Assembly (NCBI GenBank): GCA_017998195.1
Contig: JAGODN010000149.1
Location: 1-6,463 of the forward strand
From: Desulfobulbus sp.
Lineage (GTDB): Bacteria; Desulfobacterota; Desulfobulbia; Desulfobulbales; Desulfobulbaceae
Direction: 5' to 3'
Length of the DNA: 6,463 bases
Shown here: positions 1 through 5,892 of the stretch, in pieces
Layout: each line of letters opens with the position of its first letter
Position numbering within the stretch: position 1 is the stretch's first letter
Translations under genes and position numbers: made by a program
Notes under the pieces: generated by a model
Told to the model about the DNA's origin: nothing
The model's input: the letters and a program-made list of their open reading frames with translations, nothing else
Databases searched by the model: none

Positions 1-1
1 G

Positions 2-1837
2 CCCCGCGACCGCTTCTACGGTGCGCCGCGCTACTCGCCCTACGTCGAGCGCACGGTCAACCGCACGGTGATCGTCAACAACTACCGGCCGACCACGATC
101 ATCAACAACACGGTCATCCAGAACTTCAATTCGGACCGGGGCCGCTACTCCGCCTACACCGGGCGGATCGAGCGCAAGCCGCATGCCTCGACCCTGCAGC
201 GCATCCACGACAATCAGCGCATTGTCCGCGAGCGGGAGCGGTTCAACCGCCAGGGGATCGAGCGCGACCTGAAACGGATGACCAGCGCCGCCCTCCCGGC
301 TGCGCCGACAACCGAGGTGCGCCGGCCGCGACTCTCCTCGCGAATGGTGGAGACGGGCAAGGTGGACCGGCCATTCAGGGAGATGTCCCTGCCGCAGCGC
401 GAGATCAAGCCGCGCGAGCGGGAACGGCAGATCCGCCGCGATGAGCGGGCGCCGGTCGATGTCCGACAGGAGCCTGCATCCCGGGTCAGGTCGCCGCGGG
501 AAGACGGGCGGGAACGCGACCCGCGGACCTTCGAGGCGGACCGACAGGCGGCGCCCGTCCGGGAGCGGCGCGGGCCGCGGCCGCCGGAGATGTTCGACCG
601 GGAAGGAGCGGACCGGGGCCGCGGGGCCGAGGGACAGATCCGGTCGCCGCGGGAGGAACGACAGGAACGCGACCCGCGGACCTTCGAGGCGGACCGACAG
701 GCGGCGCCCGACCGGGAACGCGAAGCCCAGGGACGGATCCGGTCGCCACGGGAGGACCGGGGCAGCGACCAGCGCCTGGACCGGCGGCCCGAAGACCTGC
801 AGGAGCGGCGGCAACAGGAGGAACGCACCCGGCAGATGCAGGCCGATGACCAGCGCCGTCAGCAGGACATCCAACGTCAGCGCCAGGATGATGACCGGCG
901 CCAGCAGCAGGAGGTTCAGCGCCAGCGCCGGGATGACGACCAGCGAAGGCAACAGGAAGTCCAGCGGCAACGCCGGGACGACGAGCGGCGCCAGCAGCAG
1001 GAGGTCCAGCGCCAGCGCCAGGCCGACGAGCGGCGCCGCCAGCAGGAGGTCCAACGGCAACGCCAGGCCGACGAGCAGCGCCGGCAGCAGGAGGTTCAGC
1101 GCCAGCGACAGGCCGACGAGCAGCGCCGTGCCCAGGAAGTCCAGCGGAAACGCCAGGCCGATGACCAACGCCGCCAGCAGGAGGTTCAGCGCCAGCGCCA
1201 GGCAGACGACCAGCGCCGCCAGCAGGAGGTCCAACGGCAACGCCAGGCCGACGACCAACGCCGCCAGCAGGAGGTCCAACGACAGCGCCAGGCCGACGAC
1301 CAACGCCGCCAACAGGAGGTCCAACGAAAACGCCAGGCCGACGACCAACGCCGCCAACAGGAGGTTCAGCGCCAGCGCCAGGCAGACGACCAACGCCGCC
1401 AGCAGGAGGTCCAACGGCAACGCCAGGCCGACGAGCAGCGCCGTGCCCAGGAGGTCCAGCGGAAACGCCAGGCAGACGACCAGCGCCGCCAACAGGAGGT
1501 TCAGCGCCAGCGCCAGGCAGACGAGCAGCGCCGGCCCCAGGAAGTCCAGCGACAACGCCAGGCCGACGAGCAGCGCCGACCGCAGGAAGTCCAACGACAA
1601 CGCCAGGACGACGACCAGCGCCGCCAACAGGAGGTCCAGCGCCAGCGCCAGGCCGACGACCAACGCCGCCAGCAGGAGGTCCAACGGAAGCGCCAGGCCG
1701 ACGACCAACGCCGCCAACAGGAGGTTCAGCGCCAGCGCCAGGCCGACGATCAGCGCAAGCAGCAGGCCGCCAAGAAAGGCAAGCCGCAGGAAGAACAGGA
1801 AGAACAGGGTCGGGGCCAGGGCAGAGGTCGGCCCTGA
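2..1837 (+). CDS. Arg/Gln-rich protein with C-terminal 15-residue tandem repeats (5' end outside window)
   Basis: I do not recognise a named family. The frame is open to the left edge, giving 611 visible residues before the TGA at 1835-1837. The GTG at 68 is in frame but has no convincing ribosome binding site, and the codons before it (RFYGAPRYSPYVERTVNRT) read like ordinary protein, so I treat this as a 3' fragment. Visible parts in order: a Tyr/Asn/Thr/Val-rich stretch (about residues 1-55) with NNYRPTTIINNT, which loosely recalls the Asn-rich segments of secreted DUF6600-type proteins; a basic segment with IHDNQRIVRERERF; a Pro/Arg/Asp-rich region with a two-copy repeat; then about 21 units of consensus QADDQRRQQEVQRQR; and a Lys/Gly/Arg-rich tail. 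The repeat region has no Cys, Trp or Gly and should be a long, highly charged helix. A secreted or surface role is only a guess, because the N-terminus is missing. Confidence 0.8.
   Translation, partial: PRDRFYGAPRYSPYVERTVNRTVIVNNYRPTTIINNTVIQNFNSDRGRYSAYTGRIERKPHASTLQRIHDNQRIVRERERFNRQGIERDLKRMTSAALPAAPTTEVRRPRLSSRMVETGKVDRPFREMSLPQREIKPRERERQIRRDERAPVDVRQEPASRVRSPREDGRERDPRTFEADRQAAPVRERRGPRPPEMFDREGADRGRGAEGQIRSPREERQERDPRTFEADRQAAPDREREAQGRIRSPREDRGSDQRLDRRPEDLQERRQQEERTRQMQADDQRRQQDIQRQRQDDDRRQQQEVQRQRRDDDQRRQQEVQRQRRDDERRQQQEVQRQRQADERRRQQEVQRQRQADEQRRQQEVQRQRQADEQRRAQEVQRKRQADDQRRQQEVQRQRQADDQRRQQEVQRQRQADDQRRQQEVQRQRQADDQRRQQEVQRKRQADDQRRQQEVQRQRQADDQRRQQEVQRQRQADEQRRAQEVQRKRQADDQRRQQEVQRQRQADEQRRPQEVQRQRQADEQRRPQEVQRQRQDDDQRRQQEVQRQRQADDQRRQQEVQRKRQADDQRRQQEVQRQRQADDQRKQQAAKKGKPQEEQEEQGRGQGRGRP
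489..720 (+). repeat. Two-copy 79 bp direct repeat, with a third partial start
   Basis: Copies lie at 489-567 and 642-720, offset by 153 bp (51 codons), so the reading frame is kept. Both encode RSPRE-x4-ERDPRTFEADRQAAP-x-RER. A 47 bp core is identical in the two copies (511-557 and 664-710). A third beginning of the unit, RSPRED, starts at about 741 but diverges after a few codons. This repeat is unrelated to the 45 bp array that follows. The nucleotide identity suggests a fairly recent in-frame duplication. Confidence 0.85.
839..1783 (+). repeat. 45 bp in-frame tandem repeat array, 20 full units plus one degenerate unit
   Basis: The period is exactly 45 bp, with no insertion or deletion across units 1-20 (839-1738). 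Unit 21 (1739-1783) decays into QADDQRKQQAAKKGK. The unit consensus is QADDQRRQQEVQRQR. Variable sites are position 2 (A or D), 4 (D or E), 8 (Q, A or P) and 14 (Q or K). Units 1-5 are the most divergent and units 8-13 the most uniform. Units 12 (1334-1378) and 20 (1694-1738) are identical at all 45 bases although 360 bp apart. Units 7 (1109-1153) and 14 (1424-1468) differ by a single silent base. Because the period is a multiple of three, other frames also stay open here. Confidence 0.95.
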
Positions 1838-1857
1838 CCCTCCCTCCCCCCCAAACA

Positions 1858-1897
1858 GCAACAGGCCGTCGGTCCCATCGGACCGGCGGCCTGTTGC
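1858..1897. terminator. Strong hairpin between convergent genes, likely bidirectional terminator
   Basis: The arms are 1858-1875 and 1880-1897, 18 bp each, with one T/G position (a wobble in plus-strand RNA) and a 4-base loop (CATC). It lies 20 bp after the stop of the repeat protein and 44 bp after the stop of the minus-strand reductase. The T-tracts are poor: GTTGT follows on the plus strand and TGTTT on the minus strand. Termination in both directions is therefore inferred mainly from stem strength and position. Confidence 0.7.
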
Positions 1898-1941
1898 GTT
1901 GTCCGCCCCCTGCGCCCGGAGATCTGTCCGGTTCGGTCGGG

Positions 1942-2574
1942 TCAGCGGATGAAATTCATGTACACCTTCTTCTCCATGGCCGGCGGTTCCACCGCGCCAC
2001 GGCCGTGCTCGACCAGTTTCATCATCCAGGCCATGTTGCGGCCGAGCACCCGCATGATCTGCTGGCCCTCCTCGTCCCTGACCACCTCGCCCGGCCGGGC
2101 GCCGTGGATCACGTTCCAGTAGTTGGCACTCGGCACGAGCATCTCCGCGTAGTTGAGGAAGGTGTTCAGCTGGTTGAAGGTGGGCAGGCCGCCGGAGCGC
2201 CGCACCGCCACCACCGCCGCGCCCACCTTGTGGCGGAGCATGCCGCCGTTGACGCCGGTGACGTAAAAGGCCCGGTCGAGGAACGACTTCATGGTGCCGC
2301 CGATGGCCGAGAAATGCACCGGCGAACCGAGGAGGATGCCGTCGGCCGTCTTCATCTTCTGGATCCACTCGTTGACCTCGTCGTCCTGGATGCAGCGCTC
2401 GTTGCGGTGCTTGATGCACTGGCCGCAGGCCAGGCAGCCGCGGATGGCCTTGTTGCCCACGTGGACCATTTCCGTCTCGATGCCCTCCTGGGCGAGCACG
2501 TCGAGCACCATCTGCAGGGCGTGGAAGGTGTTGCCGTTCTTGTTCGGGCTGCCGTTGAATGCGACTGTTTTCAT
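1942..2574 (-). CDS. Flavodoxin-family NAD(P)H-dependent oxidoreductase with Isf-like cysteine motif
   Basis: A 210-residue flavodoxin-fold protein, expected to be cytoplasmic. GSPNKNGNT (residues 8-16) fits the FMN-phosphate loop, and GSPVHF (83-88) fits the flavin-ring loop of NADPH-dependent FMN reductases. Between them are Cys47, Cys50, Cys53 and Cys61 (CX2CX2CX7C), the compact motif seen in iron-sulfur flavoproteins (Isf) and many related anaerobe reductases; it may bind a 4Fe-4S cluster. The ATG at 2574 has GAGGA on the minus strand at 2582-2586, 7 bases upstream, supporting this start. It is divergent from the flavodiiron operon across 160 bp, so co-regulation is possible. The family is expected to move electrons between NAD(P)H or ferredoxin and flavin or small acceptors. 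The exact substrate cannot be read from the sequence, and a nitroreductase or quinone reductase role is also possible. Confidence 0.9.
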   Translation of the reverse strand: MKTVAFNGSPNKNGNTFHALQMVLDVLAQEGIETEMVHVGNKAIRGCLACGQCIKHRNERCIQDDEVNEWIQKMKTADGILLGSPVHFSAIGGTMKSFLDRAFYVTGVNGGMLRHKVGAAVVAVRRSGGLPTFNQLNTFLNYAEMLVPSANYWNVIHGARPGEVVRDEEGQQIMRVLGRNMAWMMKLVEHGRGAVEPPAMEKKVYMNFIR

Positions 2575-2691
2575 TGCGTCATCCTCGTGAAAATGGAAAA
2601 GTTCAACTCGCTCGTTATCTTACAGGCATCACTCTACTGAATATCGCGGGCCCGCGTCAACCACAGCGTCGTCCCGCCGGGCCGCGCCATC

Positions 2692-2714
2692 GGTGCGGAC
2701 GCACGGCCCGCACC
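2692..2714 (+). promoter_or_regulatory. Hairpin in the presumed leader of the flavodiiron operon
   Basis: The perfect 7 bp arms GGTGCGG (2692-2698) and CCGCACC (2708-2714) enclose a 9-base loop, ending 8 bases before the ribosome binding site at 2723. The left arm can instead pair locally (GTGCG 2693-2697 with CGCAC 2700-2704). It could be an RNA structure affecting translation or stability, an operator, or a chance result of high GC content. Confidence 0.3.
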
Positions 2715-2722
2715 ACAACCAC

Positions 2723-2727
2723 GGAGG
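2723..2727 (+). promoter_or_regulatory. Ribosome binding site fixing the flavodiiron protein start
   Basis: GGAGG lies 7 bases before the ATG at 2735. The frame is open further upstream, to an ATG at 2693 that would add 14 residues (MRTHGPHHNHGGIT). That extension would place this site inside the gene and is not family-like, so the 2735 start is preferred. Confidence 0.85.
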
Positions 2728-2734
2728 AATCACC

Positions 2735-3913
2735 ATGGACAAACGGCAGATCAGAGACGGCATCTTCTGGATGGGCGCGGTGGACTGGGACCGGCGGCTG
2801 TTCGACTCGCTCGTGCCCCTGCCCGACGGCACCACCTACAACGCCTACCTGATCGAGGGCAGCGAAAAAACCGCACTGCTCGACGCGGTCGACCCGGCCA
2901 TGGCCGAGGTGCTGTTCCACCAGCTGCGCGACACCAGGCGGATCGACTACATCGTCAGCCACCACACCGAGCAGGACCACTCCGGCACCATCCCCCTGCT
3001 GCTCGAACGCTACCCCGAGGCCCAGGTGCTGGCCACGGCCAAGGGCACGTCCCTGCTGGTGGACCACCTGCACCTGCCCGAGGAGCGGGTGCGGGCCGTG
3101 GCCGACGGCGAGACCCTGTCGCTCGGCAACCGGACCCTGCGCTTTGTCCACACCCCCTGGGTGCACTGGCCCGAGACCATGTGCACCTACCTGGAAGAGG
3201 AGCGCATCCTCTTCAGCTGCGACTTCTTCGGGGCCCACATCGCCGCCAGCGACCTGTTCGTCACCGACCGGTGCCGGGTGTACGAGGCGGCCAAGCGCTA
3301 CTTCGGCGAGATCATGCTGCCCTTCCGGGCCATCATCGCCAAAAACCTGGAGAAACTGGGCAGCCTGGAGGTGGACCTGATCGCCCCCAGCCACGGCCAG
3401 GTCTACGACGAGCCGGCGTGGATCCTCGAGGCCTACGCCGACTGGGCCCTGCACCCGCCGCAGAACCTGGTGGTGCTGCCCTTCGTGACCATGCACGGCA
3501 GCACCGCGCTCATGGTCGAGCATCTGACCGAGGGACTGGTGGCCCGCGGCGTGCGGGTGGAACGGTTCAACCTGGCGGTGACCGACATCGGCAAGCTGGC
3601 CATGGCCCTGGTGGACGCGGCCACCATCGTGGTCGGCACGCCCACGGTGCTCGCCGGACCGCACCCGCTGGCCGCCCACGCCACCTTCCTGGCCAACGCC
3701 CTGCGGCCCAAGGCGAAGTTCCTGTCCATCATCGGCAGCTACGGCTGGGGCGGCAAGACGGTGGAAACGCTCGCCGGCATGGTCGGCAACCTCAAGGCCG
3801 AGGTGCTGGAACCGGTGCTCTGCAAGGGCATGCCCACCGAGGCGGTGTACGCGGCCCTGGATCGGCTGGCCGACACCATCGCCGCCAAACACCGGGAGCA
3901 GGGGCTGCGGTGA
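2735..3913 (+). CDS. FprA-family A-type flavoprotein (flavodiiron protein, O2/NO reductase)
   Basis: A cytoplasmic enzyme of 392 residues, the usual length of a class A flavodiiron protein with no C-terminal fusion. The N-terminal metallo-beta-lactamase-like domain (about 1-240) carries the whole di-iron ligand set: His77, Glu79, Asp81 and His82 in SHHTEQDHSG, His144 in PWVHWPETM, Asp163 in SCDFFG and His220 in PSHGQVY. The C-terminal flavodoxin domain (about 245-392) has the FMN loop in TMHGSTALM (252-260), with GTPTVL (301-306) and GSYGWGG (334-340) as the other flavin loops. The family reduces O2 to water or NO to N2O, with electrons from rubredoxin or a flavoprotein reductase; which substrate this one prefers cannot be told from sequence. 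It is the first gene of a four-gene run. Its stop overlaps the next start by 4 bp (GTGA), so the DUF488 gene is probably translated by coupling. Confidence 0.96.
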   Translation: MDKRQIRDGIFWMGAVDWDRRLFDSLVPLPDGTTYNAYLIEGSEKTALLDAVDPAMAEVLFHQLRDTRRIDYIVSHHTEQDHSGTIPLLLERYPEAQVLATAKGTSLLVDHLHLPEERVRAVADGETLSLGNRTLRFVHTPWVHWPETMCTYLEEERILFSCDFFGAHIAASDLFVTDRCRVYEAAKRYFGEIMLPFRAIIAKNLEKLGSLEVDLIAPSHGQVYDEPAWILEAYADWALHPPQNLVVLPFVTMHGSTALMVEHLTEGLVARGVRVERFNLAVTDIGKLAMALVDAATIVVGTPTVLAGPHPLAAHATFLANALRPKAKFLSIIGSYGWGGKTVETLAGMVGNLKAEVLEPVLCKGMPTEAVYAALDRLADTIAAKHREQGLR

Positions 3914-4302
3914 GCGCGACCGGCCCACGCATCCTGCTCAAGCGGGTCTACGACCCGGCCGGCCCGGAGGACGGCAGCCGCGTGCTCGTCGACCGGGTCT
4001 GGCCGCGGGGCGTCTCCCGGGAGGCGCTGGCGGCCGAGTTGTGGCTGCGCGAGGCGGCCCCGAGCACCGAACTGCGGCGCTGGTTCAACCACGACCCGGA
4101 GCGCTGGGTCGAGTTCCAGCGCCGCTACCGGGCCGAACTGGACGACCGGCCCGAGACCGTCGACCAGCTGCTCGCCCTGGCCGCGACCCGCCCCCTGACC
4201 CTGCTCTACAGCGCCCGCGACCGCGACCACAACCAGGCCGCGGCCCTGCGCGACTACCTGCTCACCCGCATCCCCCGAGGCAACGACCATGGCAGCGATT
4301 GA
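3910..4302 (+). CDS. DUF488 family protein (YeaO-like)
   Basis: A 130-residue soluble protein of the DUF488 family, with no established reaction. The family blocks are all present: KRVYDP (11-16), RVLVDRVWPRG (24-34), PSTELRRWFNHDPERW (51-66) and LTLLYSARDRDHNQA (96-110). The length is normal and there is no signal peptide. I chose the GTG at 3910: it forms the GTGA overlap with the flavodiiron stop, and the family begins at about this point (ILLKRVYDP). The only upstream purine run is GGGAGCAGGGG at 3894-3904, so translation probably depends on coupling. The last 14 bp overlap the hemerythrin gene. The open frame extends far upstream of 3910, but that part is an out-of-frame reading of the flavodiiron gene. 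The placement suggests a role in redox or NO/O2 stress, which is inference. Confidence 0.9.
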   Translation: MSATGPRILLKRVYDPAGPEDGSRVLVDRVWPRGVSREALAAELWLREAAPSTELRRWFNHDPERWVEFQRRYRAELDDRPETVDQLLALAATRPLTLLYSARDRDHNQAAALRDYLLTRIPRGNDHGSD

Positions 4303-4843
4303 CGAACTGAACAGTGAACACCAGGTCATCGAACAGATGCTCCGGGTACTGCGCGTCCTCGCCCACCGGCTGCGACTGAACGCGGCGGTGCTGCCGGGAC
4401 ACGTGGACAGCATGCTCGAATTTTTCGAGGTGTTCGTCGACCAATGTCACCACGGCAAGGAGGAGGAGCACCTGTTTCCCGCCCTGGAGGCGGTGGGCGT
4501 GCGCAACCAGGGCGGGCCGCTCGAGGCGCTGGCAGGCGAACACCGGCGGGGACGGGAACTGGTGGCCGAGATGCGCGCCGCCGTGGCGCGGCGGGCGACC
4601 GACCCGGTGGGCGGGGGACTGGCCTTTGCGGCCGCGGCCGAGGAGTACCAGGCGCTCATGCTGTTCCACATGGACAAGGAAAGCGGCATGCTGTTCGCCG
4701 CGGCCGACATCCGCCTGAGCAAGGAGACGGACCGGGATATCTCCGCGGCCTTTGCGCGGCTCGAGCGCGAACGGATCGGCGACGGCGTGCATCAACGCCT
4801 GCACGCGGCCTTTGACCAGCTGCGCACCCTCTACCTGGGCTGA
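4289..4843 (+). CDS. Hemerythrin HHE cation-binding domain protein
   Basis: A 184-residue soluble helical protein. The ligands expected for an HHE four-helix bundle with a di-iron centre are visible: His11 in SEHQVIE, His54/His55 and Glu59 in CHHGKEEEHLFP, His85 in GEHRRGR, and His127 with Glu131 in FHMDKE. Helix 5 and the tail (about 144-184) extend past the bundle. The ATG at 4289 lies inside the end of the DUF488 gene. It has CGAGG at 4276-4280, 8 bases upstream, which supports the start. Hemerythrin-like proteins bind O2 reversibly and some act in NO or iron stress. Following a flavodiiron protein, a plausible role is to bind O2 or deliver it to that enzyme, or to protect or repair iron centres. 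The sequence alone does not separate these options. Confidence 0.92.
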   Translation: MAAIDELNSEHQVIEQMLRVLRVLAHRLRLNAAVLPGHVDSMLEFFEVFVDQCHHGKEEEHLFPALEAVGVRNQGGPLEALAGEHRRGRELVAEMRAAVARRATDPVGGGLAFAAAAEEYQALMLFHMDKESGMLFAAADIRLSKETDRDISAAFARLERERIGDGVHQRLHAAFDQLRTLYLG

Positions 4844-4851
4844 GGCCGGCC

Positions 4852-5871
4852 ATGCTGCGCCACCTCCTGCACACCGGCCAGGGCCGCTGCTGGGACGAGG
4901 CCGGCCGGGAAATCGATTGCCGGGGCAGCGGCCAGGACGGCGAATTCCGCCGCGGCGCACCCTGGCCGGCAGAGCGGTTCGCGGTGCACGGCGACACGGT
5001 CCTTGACCGACTCACCGGGCTTGTCTGGTGCCGCGACGCCACCATCACCACCTTTCCCTGCACCTGGGCCGAGGCCTTCACCCTGATCGAGGGGTTGAAC
5101 CGGGATCGGCACGGCGGCCGGGACGACTGGCGCCTGCCCAACCGCAACGAACTGCGCAGCCTGATGAGCTACCAGGCGCGCAAGCCGGCCCTGGCCGAGG
5201 GCCACCCGTTCGTCAACGTCTTTCTCGGCTGGTACTGGACCTCGACCACCGCGGCCATCAGCCCGGCCTATGCCTGGGCCGTGCACCTGGAAGGGGCGCG
5301 CATGTTCTACGGCCGCAAGGACCAGGAATACCTGTGCTGGCCGGTGGCCGGCGCGGGCAACGGTCTGCTGCCGCGCACCGGCCAGGAAGGATGCATCGAT
5401 GGCGCCGGTGCGCCCATCCCCTGTGCCGGCACCGGTCAGGACGGCGACCTGCGCCTGGGCGCGCCCTGGCCCGAGCCGCGCTTCAGCGTGACCGGCGAGG
5501 TGGTTCGCGATCAACTCACCGGCCTTGCCTGGGCCCGGCAGGCCGACCTGGGCGGGGCGCCGGTCAGCTGGCAGGAGGCGCTCGACCTGGTCAGGGCCTG
5601 GAACACGGCACACGCCTCCCGGGAGCTGGTGTGGCATCTGCCGACCATCAACGAACTGGCCTCGCTGGTGGACTGCGCCGCCCACTCGCCGGCCCTGCCC
5701 GCCGGCCACCCGTTCACCGGCCTGCACGACGGCTACTGGTCGAGCACCACCAGTTTTTTCGAGTGCGACTGGGCCTGGGTGCTCTACCTCGACAAGGGGG
5801 CCTGCGGCGTGGGCCACAAGCCGGGCCGCACCTTTTTCGCCTGGCCGGTGGGGGTGCCGGTCAGCGGCTGA
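4852..5871 (+). CDS. Tandem DUF1566 (Lcl C-terminal-like) domain protein
   Basis: A 339-residue protein made of two copies of one domain, residues about 8-165 and 176-333, offset by 168. Each copy has TGQ-x2-C-x9-C (Cys13/Cys23, Cys181/Cys191), GQDG(E/D)-x-R-x-GAPWP, an LTGL(V/A)W strand, WRLP or WHLP followed by NEL, YW(T/S)STT and a final WPV. These are signatures of DUF1566, a C-type-lectin/FGE-like fold of unknown function that often occurs in exported proteins. There is no signal peptide or membrane segment: the ATG at 4852 leads straight into domain 1, and GAGG at 4842-4845 sits 6 bases upstream. It follows the hemerythrin stop by 8 bp and ends the operon. The Cys pairs could be disulphides if exported, or metal or redox sites in the cytoplasm. 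The function is unknown, and a link to O2/NO defence comes only from location. Confidence 0.88.
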   Translation: MLRHLLHTGQGRCWDEAGREIDCRGSGQDGEFRRGAPWPAERFAVHGDTVLDRLTGLVWCRDATITTFPCTWAEAFTLIEGLNRDRHGGRDDWRLPNRNELRSLMSYQARKPALAEGHPFVNVFLGWYWTSTTAAISPAYAWAVHLEGARMFYGRKDQEYLCWPVAGAGNGLLPRTGQEGCIDGAGAPIPCAGTGQDGDLRLGAPWPEPRFSVTGEVVRDQLTGLAWARQADLGGAPVSWQEALDLVRAWNTAHASRELVWHLPTINELASLVDCAAHSPALPAGHPFTGLHDGYWSSTTSFFECDWAWVLYLDKGACGVGHKPGRTFFAWPVGVPVSG

Positions 5872-5892
5872 GCCGCCCTGCCCCTGCCGGCC

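Larger units (their letters stand above)
2575..2734. promoter_or_regulatory. Divergent intergenic region between reductase and flavodiiron operon
   Basis: This 160 bp gap must hold the promoters for both directions. The part at about 2588-2644 is clearly richer in A and T than anything around it. I found no hexamer pair good enough to call a promoter, and no convincing sigma-54, FNR-type or HcpR-type site. The half next to the plus-strand operon is GC-rich. It contains a perfect 12 bp palindrome (CGCGGGCCCGCG, 2645-2656) and a hairpin at 2692-2714. Confidence 0.6.

Noticed and set aside
839..1783. CRISPR-like array
   Set aside because: Units are contiguous with no unique spacers and encode an in-frame peptide repeat.
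441..1952. Long plus-strand open frame, 503 codons, Ser/Arg/Ala-rich, overlapping the repeat gene
   Set aside because: It is the +1-shifted reading of the 45 bp array. A period divisible by three keeps any stop-free frame open, and the frame has no start signal of its own.
2599..2621. Imperfect AAG...CTT inverted repeat recalling an NsrR-type NO-responsive operator
   Set aside because: Only about 5 of 10 half-site positions match between the arms, which is too weak to call.
1894..2640. Plus-strand open frame of 248 codons over the reductase gene
   Set aside because: Antisense shadow rich in Val, His and Leu; the minus strand encodes recognisable FMN-binding motifs and has its own ribosome binding site.
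2657..3928. Minus-strand open frame of 423 codons antisense to the flavodiiron gene
   Set aside because: Gly/His/Gln/Val-rich shadow typical of high-GC DNA; the plus strand has a full set of di-iron ligands and a good ribosome binding site.
4831..5817. Minus-strand open frame of 328 codons antisense to the DUF1566 gene
   Set aside because: Shadow frame with low-information composition; the plus-strand frame shows clear domain motifs duplicated in register.
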